This document shows positions 17,123 through 25,055 of a DNA stretch of 64,000 bases, one piece after another. Position numbers and translations under genes: made by a program. Position 1 is the stretch's first letter, and every line of letters starts with the position of its first letter. The notes beneath the pieces were generated by a model. It worked only from the letters and a program-made list of their open reading frames with translations, was not told the origin of the DNA and made no database searches. This stretch comes from Roseobacter sp. HKCCD6576-2 (lineage in GTDB: Bacteria > Pseudomonadota > Alphaproteobacteria > Rhodobacterales > Rhodobacteraceae): NCBI RefSeq assembly GCF_013179285.1, contig NZ_WVNW01000004.1:186001-250000 (forward strand), in the 5' to 3' direction.

Positions 17123-17880
17123 TTTGCGGTGTACCCTCCGTCAACCATCAGAACATGACCCGTCACATAGGCCGATGCCTCCGAGCAGAGGAACAGGAGC
17201 GGTCCGTCGATATCCTCAAGCGTGCCATTGCGCCCGATACAGGTTTGCGCCGCATTGCGCGCCGCGCGCTCCTCATCGACGAAGACTGGTCCGGTCAGTT
17301 CCGTCGGAAAAAAGCCCGGCCCGATGGCGTTTGCGTTGATCCCATTGCCCGACCAGGCCTCGGCCATGGCCCGGGTCAATTGACCGATCCCGGCTTTCGA
17401 CGTGCCATAGGCAATGCCGCCCGGGAAAGCGCGCGTGGTTTGTAGCGAGGCGAAATTGACAATTCTGCCCCACCCTTTGGCCTTCATCGCGGGCACAAGC
17501 GCTTGGGTCAGGAAGAAGGGGGCGGCAAGGTTAAGCGCCATGGTGACATCCCACCCCTCTGGCGACACATCATCCGCCGGTTCGCGTGTGTTGATGCCTG
17601 CGGCATGGACCACGATATCGGGGGCGCCAAACGGCTCAGCAACCTGTTGCGCAATCTGTGAGAGGCTGTCCCTCTGGGATAGATCTGCCGCCACGACGGC
17701 CGCATTGGCGCCGGTTTCCTCGGCCAAGGCACGCAAGGCGTCCGCGCGCCGCGCGACACCAACCACGCGCGCCCCTGCAGCGGCCAGGGCCATCGCGGAG
17801 CGACGTCCGAGGCCAGAGCTGGCCCCGGTGACACAGGCCACCCGGCCTGCCAGATCAAACATGCCGCGTGGGTCAGCCAT
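17119..17880 (-). CDS. hpsO: Short-chain dehydrogenase, HpsO-like
   Basis: A 253-aa classical SDR. Residues 18-25 hold the NAD(P) motif TGASSGLG; catalytic residues are N117, S145, Y158 and K162 (YGTSK); the C-terminal VMVDGGY-type end is usual. I choose the ATG at 17880, which overlaps the hpsN stop by 8 nt and avoids reading deep into hpsN. In the DHPS pathway an SDR and a zinc dehydrogenase oxidise and reduce C2 to interconvert the DHPS enantiomers; position between hpsN and the zinc enzyme supports that role. Gluconate or ribitol dehydrogenase is an alternative by family alone. Confidence 0.78.
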   Translation of the reverse strand: MADPRGMFDLAGRVACVTGASSGLGRRSAMALAAAGARVVGVARRADALRALAEETGANAAVVAADLSQRDSLSQIAQQVAEPFGAPDIVVHAAGINTREPADDVSPEGWDVTMALNLAAPFFLTQALVPAMKAKGWGRIVNFASLQTTRAFPGGIAYGTSKAGIGQLTRAMAEAWSGNGINANAIGPGFFPTELTGPVFVDEERAARNAAQTCIGRNGTLEDIDGPLLFLCSEASAYVTGHVLMVDGGYTAK

Positions 17881-19180
17881 CGGCAGTGAGATCAAACTGC
17901 TCGTCCGGGAAGTACTTGGCCAGGCGCGCGTCGGCGGCCCGTGCATGGCCTTCCATCCCCTCCAAACGCGAGATGCGCGCCGTCGCCTCAGCCACGTCTT
18001 TGGCGCCTTCACGAGTCGCCTGCTGCCAGGTGACGATCTTCATATATTTATGGACCGATAGGCCGCCGGTATAAGACGCCGCCCCCGATGTGGGCAGCAC
18101 ATGGTTCGTGCCGCTGGCCTTATCGCCATAGGCCACGGTTGTTTCCTCGCCCAAAAACAGCGAGCCATAGCAGCTCAGCCGGTTCTTCCACCACTCCAGA
18201 TCTTCCGCCTGCACGGTCAGATGTTCGGGTGCGTATGCGTCGGAACAGGCGGCCATATCTTCGCGATCGGCGCAGAGGATCACCTCGGCATAATCGCGCC
18301 AAGCAGCAGTCGCGTTTTCGCGGTTCACCTCAGGCAGATCGTCGATCAGAGCCGGAATCCGGGCCATCACGTCTTCGGCCAAGGCCCGGTCATCGGTCAC
18401 CAGCCACACCGGCGAGTTATAGCCATGCTCGGCCTGGCTCACCAAATCGGTGGCCACGATATGCGGATCGGCCGTACGATCAGCGAGGATTAGGCTATCG
18501 GTCGGTCCGGCGATCATGTCGATGCCGACGCGCCCAAAGAGAATGCGCTTGGCCTCGGCCACGAACTGGTTGCCAGGGCCCACGAGGATGTTGGCTTCTG
18601 GCAATCCGAACAGCCCGTAGGTCATCGCCGCGACGCCTTGAACGCCGCCCAAGGCCATGATCGTGTCTGCGCCACAGATATGGGCGGCATAGACGATGGC
18701 CGGGGCCACGCCGACGCCCGGACGCGGTGGAGATGTCGCCATGATGTGCTTACACCCGGCAACCTTCGCGGTCGTCACTGTCATGATCGCGCTCGCGATA
18801 TGGCTGTAGCGCCCACCGGGCACGTAACAGCCCGCCGCATTCACCGGGATCGCCTTCTGCCCTGCGATCAGGCCTGGCACCACCTCCAACTCCAAATCAC
18901 TAACCGTCGCCTTTTGCGCCTCCGCAAAGCGGCGCACATTGTCATGAGCGAACTGGATATCGGCCTTGAGCTTATCGGGGACCAACGCGCTGGCGGCCTC
19001 AATCTCCGCCGGTGTCAGGATGATATTGCCGTCATATTTGTCGAACTTCGCCGCATACTCGCGCGCCTTCTCATCTCCGCCGGCTTCGATATCGGCAAGG
19101 ATGTCACGCACCGTTGCATGCACATCCGAGGCATCCGATTTCGAGGTGAGTGGCGCTTTCTTGAGGTACTCTCGTGTCAT
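17873..19180 (-). CDS. hpsN: Sulfopropanediol 3-dehydrogenase HpsN
   Basis: A 435-aa member of the histidinol dehydrogenase superfamily that oxidises (R)-DHPS to (R)-sulfolactate in two NAD-dependent steps. Zinc-ligand positions of the family are kept: Q249 and H252 (SQAEH), D353 (GDKASGTNH) and H412 (EGHARAAD). The base pair E319-H320 is in YAPEHL. It is not in a his operon but follows a TRAP transporter and precedes SDR, Zn-ADH and sulfopyruvate decarboxylase, which is the hps context. It lies 12 nt after dctM. A generic TRAP-linked HisD-like dehydrogenase is the fallback call. Confidence 0.85.
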   Translation of the reverse strand: MTREYLKKAPLTSKSDASDVHATVRDILADIEAGGDEKAREYAAKFDKYDGNIILTPAEIEAASALVPDKLKADIQFAHDNVRRFAEAQKATVSDLELEVVPGLIAGQKAIPVNAAGCYVPGGRYSHIASAIMTVTTAKVAGCKHIMATSPPRPGVGVAPAIVYAAHICGADTIMALGGVQGVAAMTYGLFGLPEANILVGPGNQFVAEAKRILFGRVGIDMIAGPTDSLILADRTADPHIVATDLVSQAEHGYNSPVWLVTDDRALAEDVMARIPALIDDLPEVNRENATAAWRDYAEVILCADREDMAACSDAYAPEHLTVQAEDLEWWKNRLSCYGSLFLGEETTVAYGDKASGTNHVLPTSGAASYTGGLSVHKYMKIVTWQQATREGAKDVAEATARISRLEGMEGHARAADARLAKYFPDEQFDLTADG

Positions 19181-19192
19181 CTTTAGGCGGTC

Positions 19193-20524
19193 CTATCGGT
19201 AGATCTCTGGAAGGAGGGAGGTGGAGATGGCTGGGATATAAGCGATCATCAGTGTCACGATCAGCATGAAGAAGACGAACGGAACAGCCCGCGCCGCGAT
19301 TTTGAGGATGGATTCGCCGGTTATCCCGGACACAACGAAGAGGTTCAGCCCAAGCGGCGGTGTGATGAAGCCCACCCCAAGCGCCGTGATCATCATCACG
19401 CAGAACTGGATTTCGTTCATGCCGATGTTCTGAGCCAGCGGGAACAAGATCGGCGCGAGGATCACGATATTGGGTGTGGTTTCCATCACGCAGCCTGCGG
19501 CGATCAAGATCAAGATCATCATCAGGATCAGGACCCTCGGATCTTCGCTCACCGATGTGGCCGCCGCGACGAAGCCTTGCGGCACGCCCAAGATCGCCAG
19601 CGCCTGGGCCAGCGGCAGGGAAAACGCGATGATCGGCAGGATCACCCCATTCACCTTGGCCGAGCTAACCAGCATCGCGGGGAAATCCGAGAGCTTCAGT
19701 GTGCCGATGATGAAGCCGATGATGATGGTGACAACAACGGCGACCGCCCCCGCCTCGGTCGGCGTCAAACGGCCAGAGAAGATGCCGTAAAAGATGATGC
19801 CGGGTACAAGAAACGCGTACCAGCCGGAGCGGATCGTCTTCCACAGGTTCGCACCCCATTCGCCGACGGTCATCAGCCCGCCACCTTCATAAGCGTGGCG
19901 GCGATTAACGATCGTGTTGGTGATCAAGATCGCGACAAGCACCAGAAGGCCGGGAATGACGGCGGCCAGGAACAGGATCGAGACATTCACACCCAGAACC
20001 AGGCCGATGATGATATAGGCGATCGAGGGCGGGATCAGGATGCCGGTACAGGCCCCCGCCGCGACCAGGGCGCAGGCATAGGGGCGCGGATAGCCACTTT
20101 CGACCAGCCGGTCGATGGTCATCCGGCCAACGGCGGCCGCCCCCGCCGCATCGGAGCCCGAGATCGCGGCGAACATGCCGCAGACCAGCACCGTGGCCGA
20201 GCCAAAGCCGCCTTTGGCCCAACAGGTGATCGCTTCGGCCACGTCGAGGAATTTCTTGCTGAGACCGGTTCGAACCAGCACGTCGCCGGTCAAGATGAAC
20301 AAGGGCACGGCGGTCAGGGCGAAGTGGTCAATGCCGTGAAACAGGCTCTCGCCCACAAGCGAAAGAGGCAAGGCGCCCGACAGCATCAGCATCAAGATCG
20401 CGGCTGAACCGATGGCGGCCCAGACCGGCACCGCAAGTGCCACGAGGATTACGAACGCGATGATCGGAATGTAGAAATCCCACCCAAGCACGACTGTCTG
20501 GTTCTGGAGTTGTTGCCAAAGCAT
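19193..20524 (-). CDS. hpsM: TRAP transporter large permease (DctM type)
   Basis: A 443-aa membrane protein with about a dozen transmembrane helices, the sodium-coupled translocation unit of a TRAP transporter. Family blocks include GDAAG-type SGSDAAGAAAVG, GILIPPSIAYIIIG and GFITPPLGLNLFVV. It follows the small permease gene by 12 nt and precedes hpsN by 12 nt, so it is expressed with the catabolic enzymes. Substrate (DHPS) is inferred from the operon. The symbols hpsK/L/M for the three TRAP genes follow usage in other DHPS clusters and the exact letter is uncertain. Confidence 0.85.
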   Translation of the reverse strand: MLWQQLQNQTVVLGWDFYIPIIAFVILVALAVPVWAAIGSAAILMLMLSGALPLSLVGESLFHGIDHFALTAVPLFILTGDVLVRTGLSKKFLDVAEAITCWAKGGFGSATVLVCGMFAAISGSDAAGAAAVGRMTIDRLVESGYPRPYACALVAAGACTGILIPPSIAYIIIGLVLGVNVSILFLAAVIPGLLVLVAILITNTIVNRRHAYEGGGLMTVGEWGANLWKTIRSGWYAFLVPGIIFYGIFSGRLTPTEAGAVAVVVTIIIGFIIGTLKLSDFPAMLVSSAKVNGVILPIIAFSLPLAQALAILGVPQGFVAAATSVSEDPRVLILMMILILIAAGCVMETTPNIVILAPILFPLAQNIGMNEIQFCVMMITALGVGFITPPLGLNLFVVSGITGESILKIAARAVPFVFFMLIVTLMIAYIPAISTSLLPEIYR

Positions 20525-20536
20525 GATCTGGCCCCC

Positions 20537-21052
20537 TCAGTCGAAGAGCTTGTCGCCTTCGTAAACGGGGCGCCCGTTACGAAGGTCGGAAACATCACGA
20601 AGGAAGGACTGGATCAGCCGGAACAGAACCAGGGCGAAGCCAAACGGGACGGCAAACAGGAAAAACACCTGGCTGATCCGCAACCCATGCGTGACCGAAC
20701 CGAAGGTCCAGGAGACATGGACCGCCTCCCAAGACCAATAGAGCGCGATGATCGCGACTACGAACATCACGATATCGCCAAAGATATAGAGCAGCGCTTT
20801 GGGGGTCTGCGGGACGTAATTCATGATCACGTCGATCCGGATATGGCCCCGCTCTTTCACTGCCGAGGCGGCCCCGATCCAGGCGAGATAGATGAAGGAA
20901 TAGCGGACGATCTCTTCGCCCCAGATCGAGGAATAGGAAAACACCTCGCGCCGGACGACTTCGATGAACATCGTTCCGACCAACATCACATAGAACACAA
21001 GCAGCAACCAACGCTCCGCGTTCCGATCCAGGTTTTGGTAGAATTTCGACAT
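20537..21052 (-). CDS. hpsL: TRAP transporter small permease (DctQ type)
   Basis: A 171-aa four-helix membrane protein that partners the large permease. Helices lie near residues 15-35, 45-65, 90-110 and 125-150; the second contains WGEEIVRYSFIYLAWIG, a conserved DctQ region. I choose the ATG at 21052, preceded by GGGAGGG. A 105-nt gap with a GC-rich hairpin separates it from the binding-protein gene, while the large permease follows closely. Confidence 0.82.
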   Translation of the reverse strand: MSKFYQNLDRNAERWLLLVFYVMLVGTMFIEVVRREVFSYSSIWGEEIVRYSFIYLAWIGAASAVKERGHIRIDVIMNYVPQTPKALLYIFGDIVMFVVAIIALYWSWEAVHVSWTFGSVTHGLRISQVFFLFAVPFGFALVLFRLIQSFLRDVSDLRNGRPVYEGDKLFD

Positions 21053-21120
21053 GATATCCCTCCCCACGGGTGCCCGGCGATGTCACTGGGGTTGCACGCT
21101 GTCCGCATGGCTGGCGGTGT

Positions 21121-21146
21121 CCGGCGCCGCCAAAAGACAGCGCCGG
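21121..21146 (-). promoter_or_regulatory. Intergenic hairpin between TRAP binding protein and permease genes
   Basis: A 7-bp inverted repeat (CCGGCGC / GCGCCGG, 12-nt loop) lies between the dctP-type stop and the dctQ-type start. No T-run follows on the minus strand, so it looks like a transcript-stabilising or partial-termination element rather than a full terminator. Such hairpins often raise binding-protein expression above permease expression. Confidence 0.4.
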
Positions 21147-21157
21147 TGTGAGTACGC

Positions 21158-22303
21158 TTAGGCGTCGTGGACGTAGTAGCGACCCATCGTGCCAGCGGCT
21201 TCTTCAAGACGCGCGAAGGTGTCCATGGATCCCGCAAGATCGGTCTTGAACTCATCCCAATCGCTGAGTTGATAGCCACCAGCAGCCTGCCACTCCGCAA
21301 GTTGATCATCGCTGAGCGAATGGAACTCGACCCCGTTCGCGGTCAGTTCAGACATCGCATAGCCACGCGCGGCGGGCACTTTGGCCAGGTTCTGCGCCTG
21401 GGTGATCTCGCCTGCGAACTCAATGCCTTCCTGCACGTCCATCGGCAGCGAATTGAACCACTCCAGATTGACCGAATAGACCTGACTGTCCGGCACGGCC
21501 TGGGTGAAGGTCACATGGCTAAGGATTTCGCCGAAGCCAAAGACATGCAGCGCGCCGACCGAGGGGTCGAGCGCGTCGGCCACGCCCTGCCGGATCGCCG
21601 AGGGCGTCTCGCCCCAGGCCACTGGCGTCGGGTTGGCTCCAACCATGCGGTAATACTGCTGCAACATCGCCGAGCCCGGCACGCGGAACTTCACACCCGA
21701 CATGTCAGCAGGCGTGATGATCGCATTGCCGCCCTGGCGCACGGCCACAACCCGCGGGTCGATCACGATATAGAACAGCGCTTTAAAGCCGGAGTCGGCA
21801 ATCCGCGGGTCGACCTCCTGCTTCCAGGCTTCCGACGAGGTCAGATTGGTGAAACGCTGATTGGAGCCGCAGAAATAGGGCAGATTGATCAGATCGACAA
21901 CCGACGCAAAGGGCGCGAAGTTCGACAACGAGTGCTGCGCGCACTGGATTGTGCCCGACTGCACCGCTTGCGCCAATGCACCGCCCGCGCCAAGCTGACC
22001 GCCCGGGGCCAGACGCACATAGACCTTGCCGTTGGTCATGTTCTGAATGTTCTCTTTCAAATCCAGCTGCATGATCGGATAGCTGCGCGAGGCGCCAAGA
22101 ACATAGGCCGTCGCCAGCGTCATGATGTGATCTGCGGCGGCTTCGCGCGCGTTTTCTTCCTGCTGCGTTTGGGCGGCCGCTTCGCTTGACCACAACGTCC
22201 CGGCGGCCCCCGCAACCATGGCGGCGGTAAAGCTGCCGCTTCCCGCGAGCTTAAGGAAGTTTCGGCGCTCTGCCGACTTCAACTCCTGAGTATCATTATC
22301 CAA
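21158..22303 (-). CDS. hpsK: TRAP transporter substrate-binding protein (DctP type)
   Basis: A 381-aa periplasmic binding protein. The N-terminus carries a twin-arginine signal ERRNFLKLAG (residues 12-21) and a hydrophobic core ending SEAAAQ, so export is likely folded via Tat. The mature part has the DctP fold with a VKFRVPGSAM segment and an invariant-type Arg in that region that binds the acid group of the ligand, plus AWGETPSAIRQGVADA. It is the first transport gene after the small membrane protein. DHPS as ligand is inferred from the operon. Confidence 0.85.
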   Translation of the reverse strand: MDNDTQELKSAERRNFLKLAGSGSFTAAMVAGAAGTLWSSEAAAQTQQEENAREAAADHIMTLATAYVLGASRSYPIMQLDLKENIQNMTNGKVYVRLAPGGQLGAGGALAQAVQSGTIQCAQHSLSNFAPFASVVDLINLPYFCGSNQRFTNLTSSEAWKQEVDPRIADSGFKALFYIVIDPRVVAVRQGGNAIITPADMSGVKFRVPGSAMLQQYYRMVGANPTPVAWGETPSAIRQGVADALDPSVGALHVFGFGEILSHVTFTQAVPDSQVYSVNLEWFNSLPMDVQEGIEFAGEITQAQNLAKVPAARGYAMSELTANGVEFHSLSDDQLAEWQAAGGYQLSDWDEFKTDLAGSMDTFARLEEAAGTMGRYYVHDA

Positions 22304-22335
22304 TGTTGTGTCCTCCCTGGACGTTGTGGTGCCGC

Positions 22336-22509
22336 CTATTTCTTTGCGTCGGCTTCTTTTTTCAGAATCGCGATGACGAAGAGAATTGAGGCAGACAACA
22401 GCAGAAGCATCTCGCCTACATCGCCTAGAAACGCGCTGTTGGACGTCGCACCCAATGCAACGTTCAGAACGAAAACAGCGAGCAAAATCACCGATCCAAT
22501 GAGTGCCAT
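22336..22509 (-). CDS. Small two-helix membrane protein heading the sulfonate operon
   Basis: A 57-aa hydrophobic protein with two predicted membrane helices (about residues 2-18 and 31-49) and a short charged tail ending KKEADAKK. I do not recognise a family. The ATG at 22509 has GGGAGGGG about 10 nt upstream; a longer version to 22578 would read through both operator-like repeats and is unlikely. It lies 32 nt before the TRAP binding-protein gene and is the first gene after the LacI-site promoter region, so it is probably co-transcribed with the transporter. Confidence 0.6.
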   Translation of the reverse strand: MALIGSVILLAVFVLNVALGATSNSAFLGDVGEMLLLLSASILFVIAILKKEADAKK

Positions 22510-22550
22510 CGTTCGTCTGCCCCTCCCGACATACGATTCCAATGTGATGA

Positions 22551-22587
22551 TGTAAGCCTTTACATGCATCAAATGCAAGCCTTTACA
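22551..22587. promoter_or_regulatory. Two tandem LacI-type operator candidates
   Basis: TGTAAGCCTTTACA (22551-22564) and TGCAAGCCTTTACA (22574-22587) differ by one base and are 23 bp apart start to start, about two helical turns. Each has TGTAA/TTACA-like arms, the form of LacI-family operators. They lie in the divergent gap between the small membrane protein and the LacI-family gene, so they are good candidates for control of both the sulfonate operon and the regulator. Confidence 0.65.
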
Positions 22588-22666
22588 TTCGATGGTTCAA
22601 GCAACGATGATAGGCGCGGGATTTTTTTTCGTGTAGTCGAGGAGCCACGAACACACCGGAAGACAG

Positions 22667-23701
22667 ATGAAAGACAGCCGACCATCGCCAACCCTTCACG
22701 ATGTCGCCAAACAGTCGGGATTTTCGACAGCGACCGTTTCGCGCTGCCTGAATTTTCCCAAGCAGGTGTCGGAAAAAACGCGCGAAAAAGTCATGGCGGC
22801 AATCGAGGAGCTTGGCTACACGCCCAATTTCGGGGCGCGCGCCATGGCCTCACAGCGGACCAACACGATTGGCGCGATTATCCCGACGATGGAGAACGCG
22901 ATCTTTGCGCGCGGCATTCAGGCCTTCCAGGAGGAGCTTGACGCCCATGGCTATACTCTCTTGGTGGCAAGTTCTTCCTACAGGCCCGATCTAGAGGAAC
23001 AGCAGATCAGATCTTTGGTGGCACGGGGGGCCGACGCCCTACTGCTGATCGGGCATGAGCGGGACCCGGCTGTCTATAAGCTGTTGGAGGCCCAGAACAT
23101 TCCAGCGCTCGTCACTTGGGCGTTCGACCGCACTCAATCGCGCCCGTCAATCGGCTTTGACAACCGATTGGCCATGCGAGAGATGGCCCGGGAGGTCTTG
23201 CGGCTCGGCCATAGGAGACTGGCGTTGATTTCCGCCGATGTCAGTTCAAATGACCGGGCCGCAGCGCGGTTGGAGGGCATCTGCGAAGCACTCCGCGAGG
23301 CCGGTTTGAATGAGAGCGATCTCGCCGTGATCGAAACGCAATATGGCATTGAAACCGGTGCCATCGCCTTTGAAACGCTGATGAGGGCACCGGCCCAACC
23401 GACTGTGGTGTTTTGCGGCAACGATGTTTTGGCCGTGGGCGCGCTTGGCCAGGCACGCGAAATGGGGTTTGACGTGCCGGGCGACGTTTCGATTGTCGGC
23501 TTCGATGACATTGAACTGGCGCAGGTCGCTTATCCGAAGCTGACGACTGTTCATGTCCCGCATCGCGAAATGGGTCGGCACGCAGCGCGGGCACTGATTG
23601 ATGCGGTACAGACTGGACGGCAAATCGAATCGCGCGAGCTGAATGTGGAGTTGCGCTTGCGTGACTCTTTGGGGCCGGTGCCAAAGACCAGCGACAATTG
23701 A
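22667..23701 (+). CDS. LacI-family transcriptional regulator of the sulfonate operon
   Basis: A 344-aa regulator. The N-terminal HTH is residues about 9-30 (LHDVAKQSGFSTATVSRCLN) followed by the hinge helix region; residues about 65-335 form the periplasmic-binding-like ligand domain with the SIVGFDDIELAQ block. It is divergent from the operon across a 157-bp gap with two operator-like repeats. By analogy with the family it should repress until an inducer binds; the inducer is probably DHPS or a pathway intermediate (inference). It ends 257 bp before the kinase gene. Confidence 0.88.
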   Translation: MKDSRPSPTLHDVAKQSGFSTATVSRCLNFPKQVSEKTREKVMAAIEELGYTPNFGARAMASQRTNTIGAIIPTMENAIFARGIQAFQEELDAHGYTLLVASSSYRPDLEEQQIRSLVARGADALLLIGHERDPAVYKLLEAQNIPALVTWAFDRTQSRPSIGFDNRLAMREMAREVLRLGHRRLALISADVSSNDRAAARLEGICEALREAGLNESDLAVIETQYGIETGAIAFETLMRAPAQPTVVFCGNDVLAVGALGQAREMGFDVPGDVSIVGFDDIELAQVAYPKLTTVHVPHREMGRHAARALIDAVQTGRQIESRELNVELRLRDSLGPVPKTSDN

Positions 23702-23958
23702 GCAACTCGCGCGGCAGGAACTGGTCGAGCGCTTCAACCATCATCACATAAGGGCGAAGATGGCCTAGATGGTTTGGCGCGCCGCTTCAGTGCAGTCGCC
23801 AGTTCGACGCCGTATTATGCCACCGATGGGCATCTGGCTGACAGCCACGATCCGTGTTGTTATCGAGACGTCGGGCCGGACTGACAGTGACGTCATTCAA
23901 CAGCTTAACGTAATGTGTTCGGCCCCAAAGGCAAAACACAAAGCCGGAGGAGACTTAG

Positions 23959-24879
23959 GTGCCTGTAGACATTCTTGCGCTCGGCGAACCCCTTGCCGAA
24001 TTTGTTGCGCAACCCTCCGACGAAGATGCGTCACCGCTTTACCGGCAGGGGTTTGGGGGTGACACATCGAATGCGCTCGTCGCCGCTGCGCGCCAAGGCG
24101 CGTCTGTCGGGTATTTGAGTGCGGTCGGCGATGATCCGTTTGGCCGGGGCCTGCGCAAGCTATGGGCGGATGAAGGGATTGATGACCGCCATGTAATCAC
24201 CCGGCCAGACGCGCCAACGGGTGTCTACTTCGTGCGGCCACACGCCTCCGGGCGGGAGTTTTGGTACGCCCGCCGCGGGTCAGCCGCGAGCCTTTATGGA
24301 CCTGATGATCTTCCCGAAGCTGCGATAGCCGAGGCGAAGATCTTACATGTCACCGCGCTGAGCCAGGCGATCAGCCCGAGCATGCGCGCCGCCGTAACCC
24401 GCGCTGCCGAGATTGCCCGCGCACATGACACGCTTGTTTCTTATGACACAAACCTTCGATTGAACCTCTGGTCTCTCGATGACGCCCGCGCGGCAATCGA
24501 CGCCTTCTTGCCGCTTGCCGATATTGTCATGCCCAGCGATGACGAAGCCGAGCTTTTGACGGGGCTGCAAGATCCGGAGGCATTAATCGCGTATTTCCAG
24601 GCGCAGGGGGCAAAGATCGTCCTCCTGAAACGCGGCGCCTCTGGTGCGATCTTGGAGGAAGGTGGCGGCCCTATCTGCATCGCGCCCGGCTCCTCGTCAC
24701 CGGTCGATTCTACGGGGGCGGGTGACAGTTTTGCGGGCGCGTTCCTCGCCTATTTCCTCGAAACCGGCAGCGCGGAAGTAGCCGCCCGGCGCGCCGCACT
24801 CGTGGCGGCCCAAACAGTGAGCGGATATGGCGCGATATCCCCGATACCTCGGAGAGACGAGCTTATCGATTTGTTATGA
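23959..24879 (+). CDS. kdgK: PfkB-family sugar kinase, 2-keto-3-deoxygluconate kinase-like
   Basis: A 306-aa ribokinase-fold kinase. It has the N-terminal sugar-binding FGGDTSNALVAAARQG, the internal YDTNLRLNLWS block typical of 2-keto-3-deoxygluconate kinases, and the catalytic GAGDSF (D256). The GTG start at 23959 has GGAGGAGA upstream. It is not clearly part of the sulfonate operon: it is on the opposite strand, 257 bp after the LacI-family gene, and could be co-transcribed with it. Substrate by family is 2-keto-3-deoxygluconate; a related ketose or sulfonated sugar cannot be excluded. Confidence 0.78.
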   Translation: MPVDILALGEPLAEFVAQPSDEDASPLYRQGFGGDTSNALVAAARQGASVGYLSAVGDDPFGRGLRKLWADEGIDDRHVITRPDAPTGVYFVRPHASGREFWYARRGSAASLYGPDDLPEAAIAEAKILHVTALSQAISPSMRAAVTRAAEIARAHDTLVSYDTNLRLNLWSLDDARAAIDAFLPLADIVMPSDDEAELLTGLQDPEALIAYFQAQGAKIVLLKRGASGAILEEGGGPICIAPGSSSPVDSTGAGDSFAGAFLAYFLETGSAEVAARRAALVAAQTVSGYGAISPIPRRDELIDLL

Positions 24880-24900
24880 AACAGGCACTGCCTGGACCTG

Positions 24901-24930
24901 AAAAACGCTCCGGCAAGCCGCCGGTGCTTT
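24901..24930 (-). terminator. Terminator between convergent kdgK and msrA
   Basis: GCTCCGGC (24907-24914) pairs with GCCGGTGC (24920-24927) with one mismatch and a 5-nt loop. Five A residues precede it on the plus strand, giving a five-T run after the hairpin on the minus strand; on the plus strand only three T follow. It best serves the msrA side. Confidence 0.6.
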
Positions 24931-25055
24931 GAGCGATGCACCGATGTCAAATGCGTTTCACCAAAGGATGTGCCGCATCCCTCCTGATCGTCTTGCTCAA
25001 CAAGGAATAGCCAGCAAGGCCGTCATAATGAGAAGGAGAAGCATCGAAAGACTGA

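Noticed and set aside
17873-19180. Histidinol dehydrogenase HisD
   Set aside because: All zinc and catalytic residues fit the superfamily, but there is no his gene nearby and the gene lies between a TRAP transporter, dehydrogenases and ComDE, which fits HpsN.
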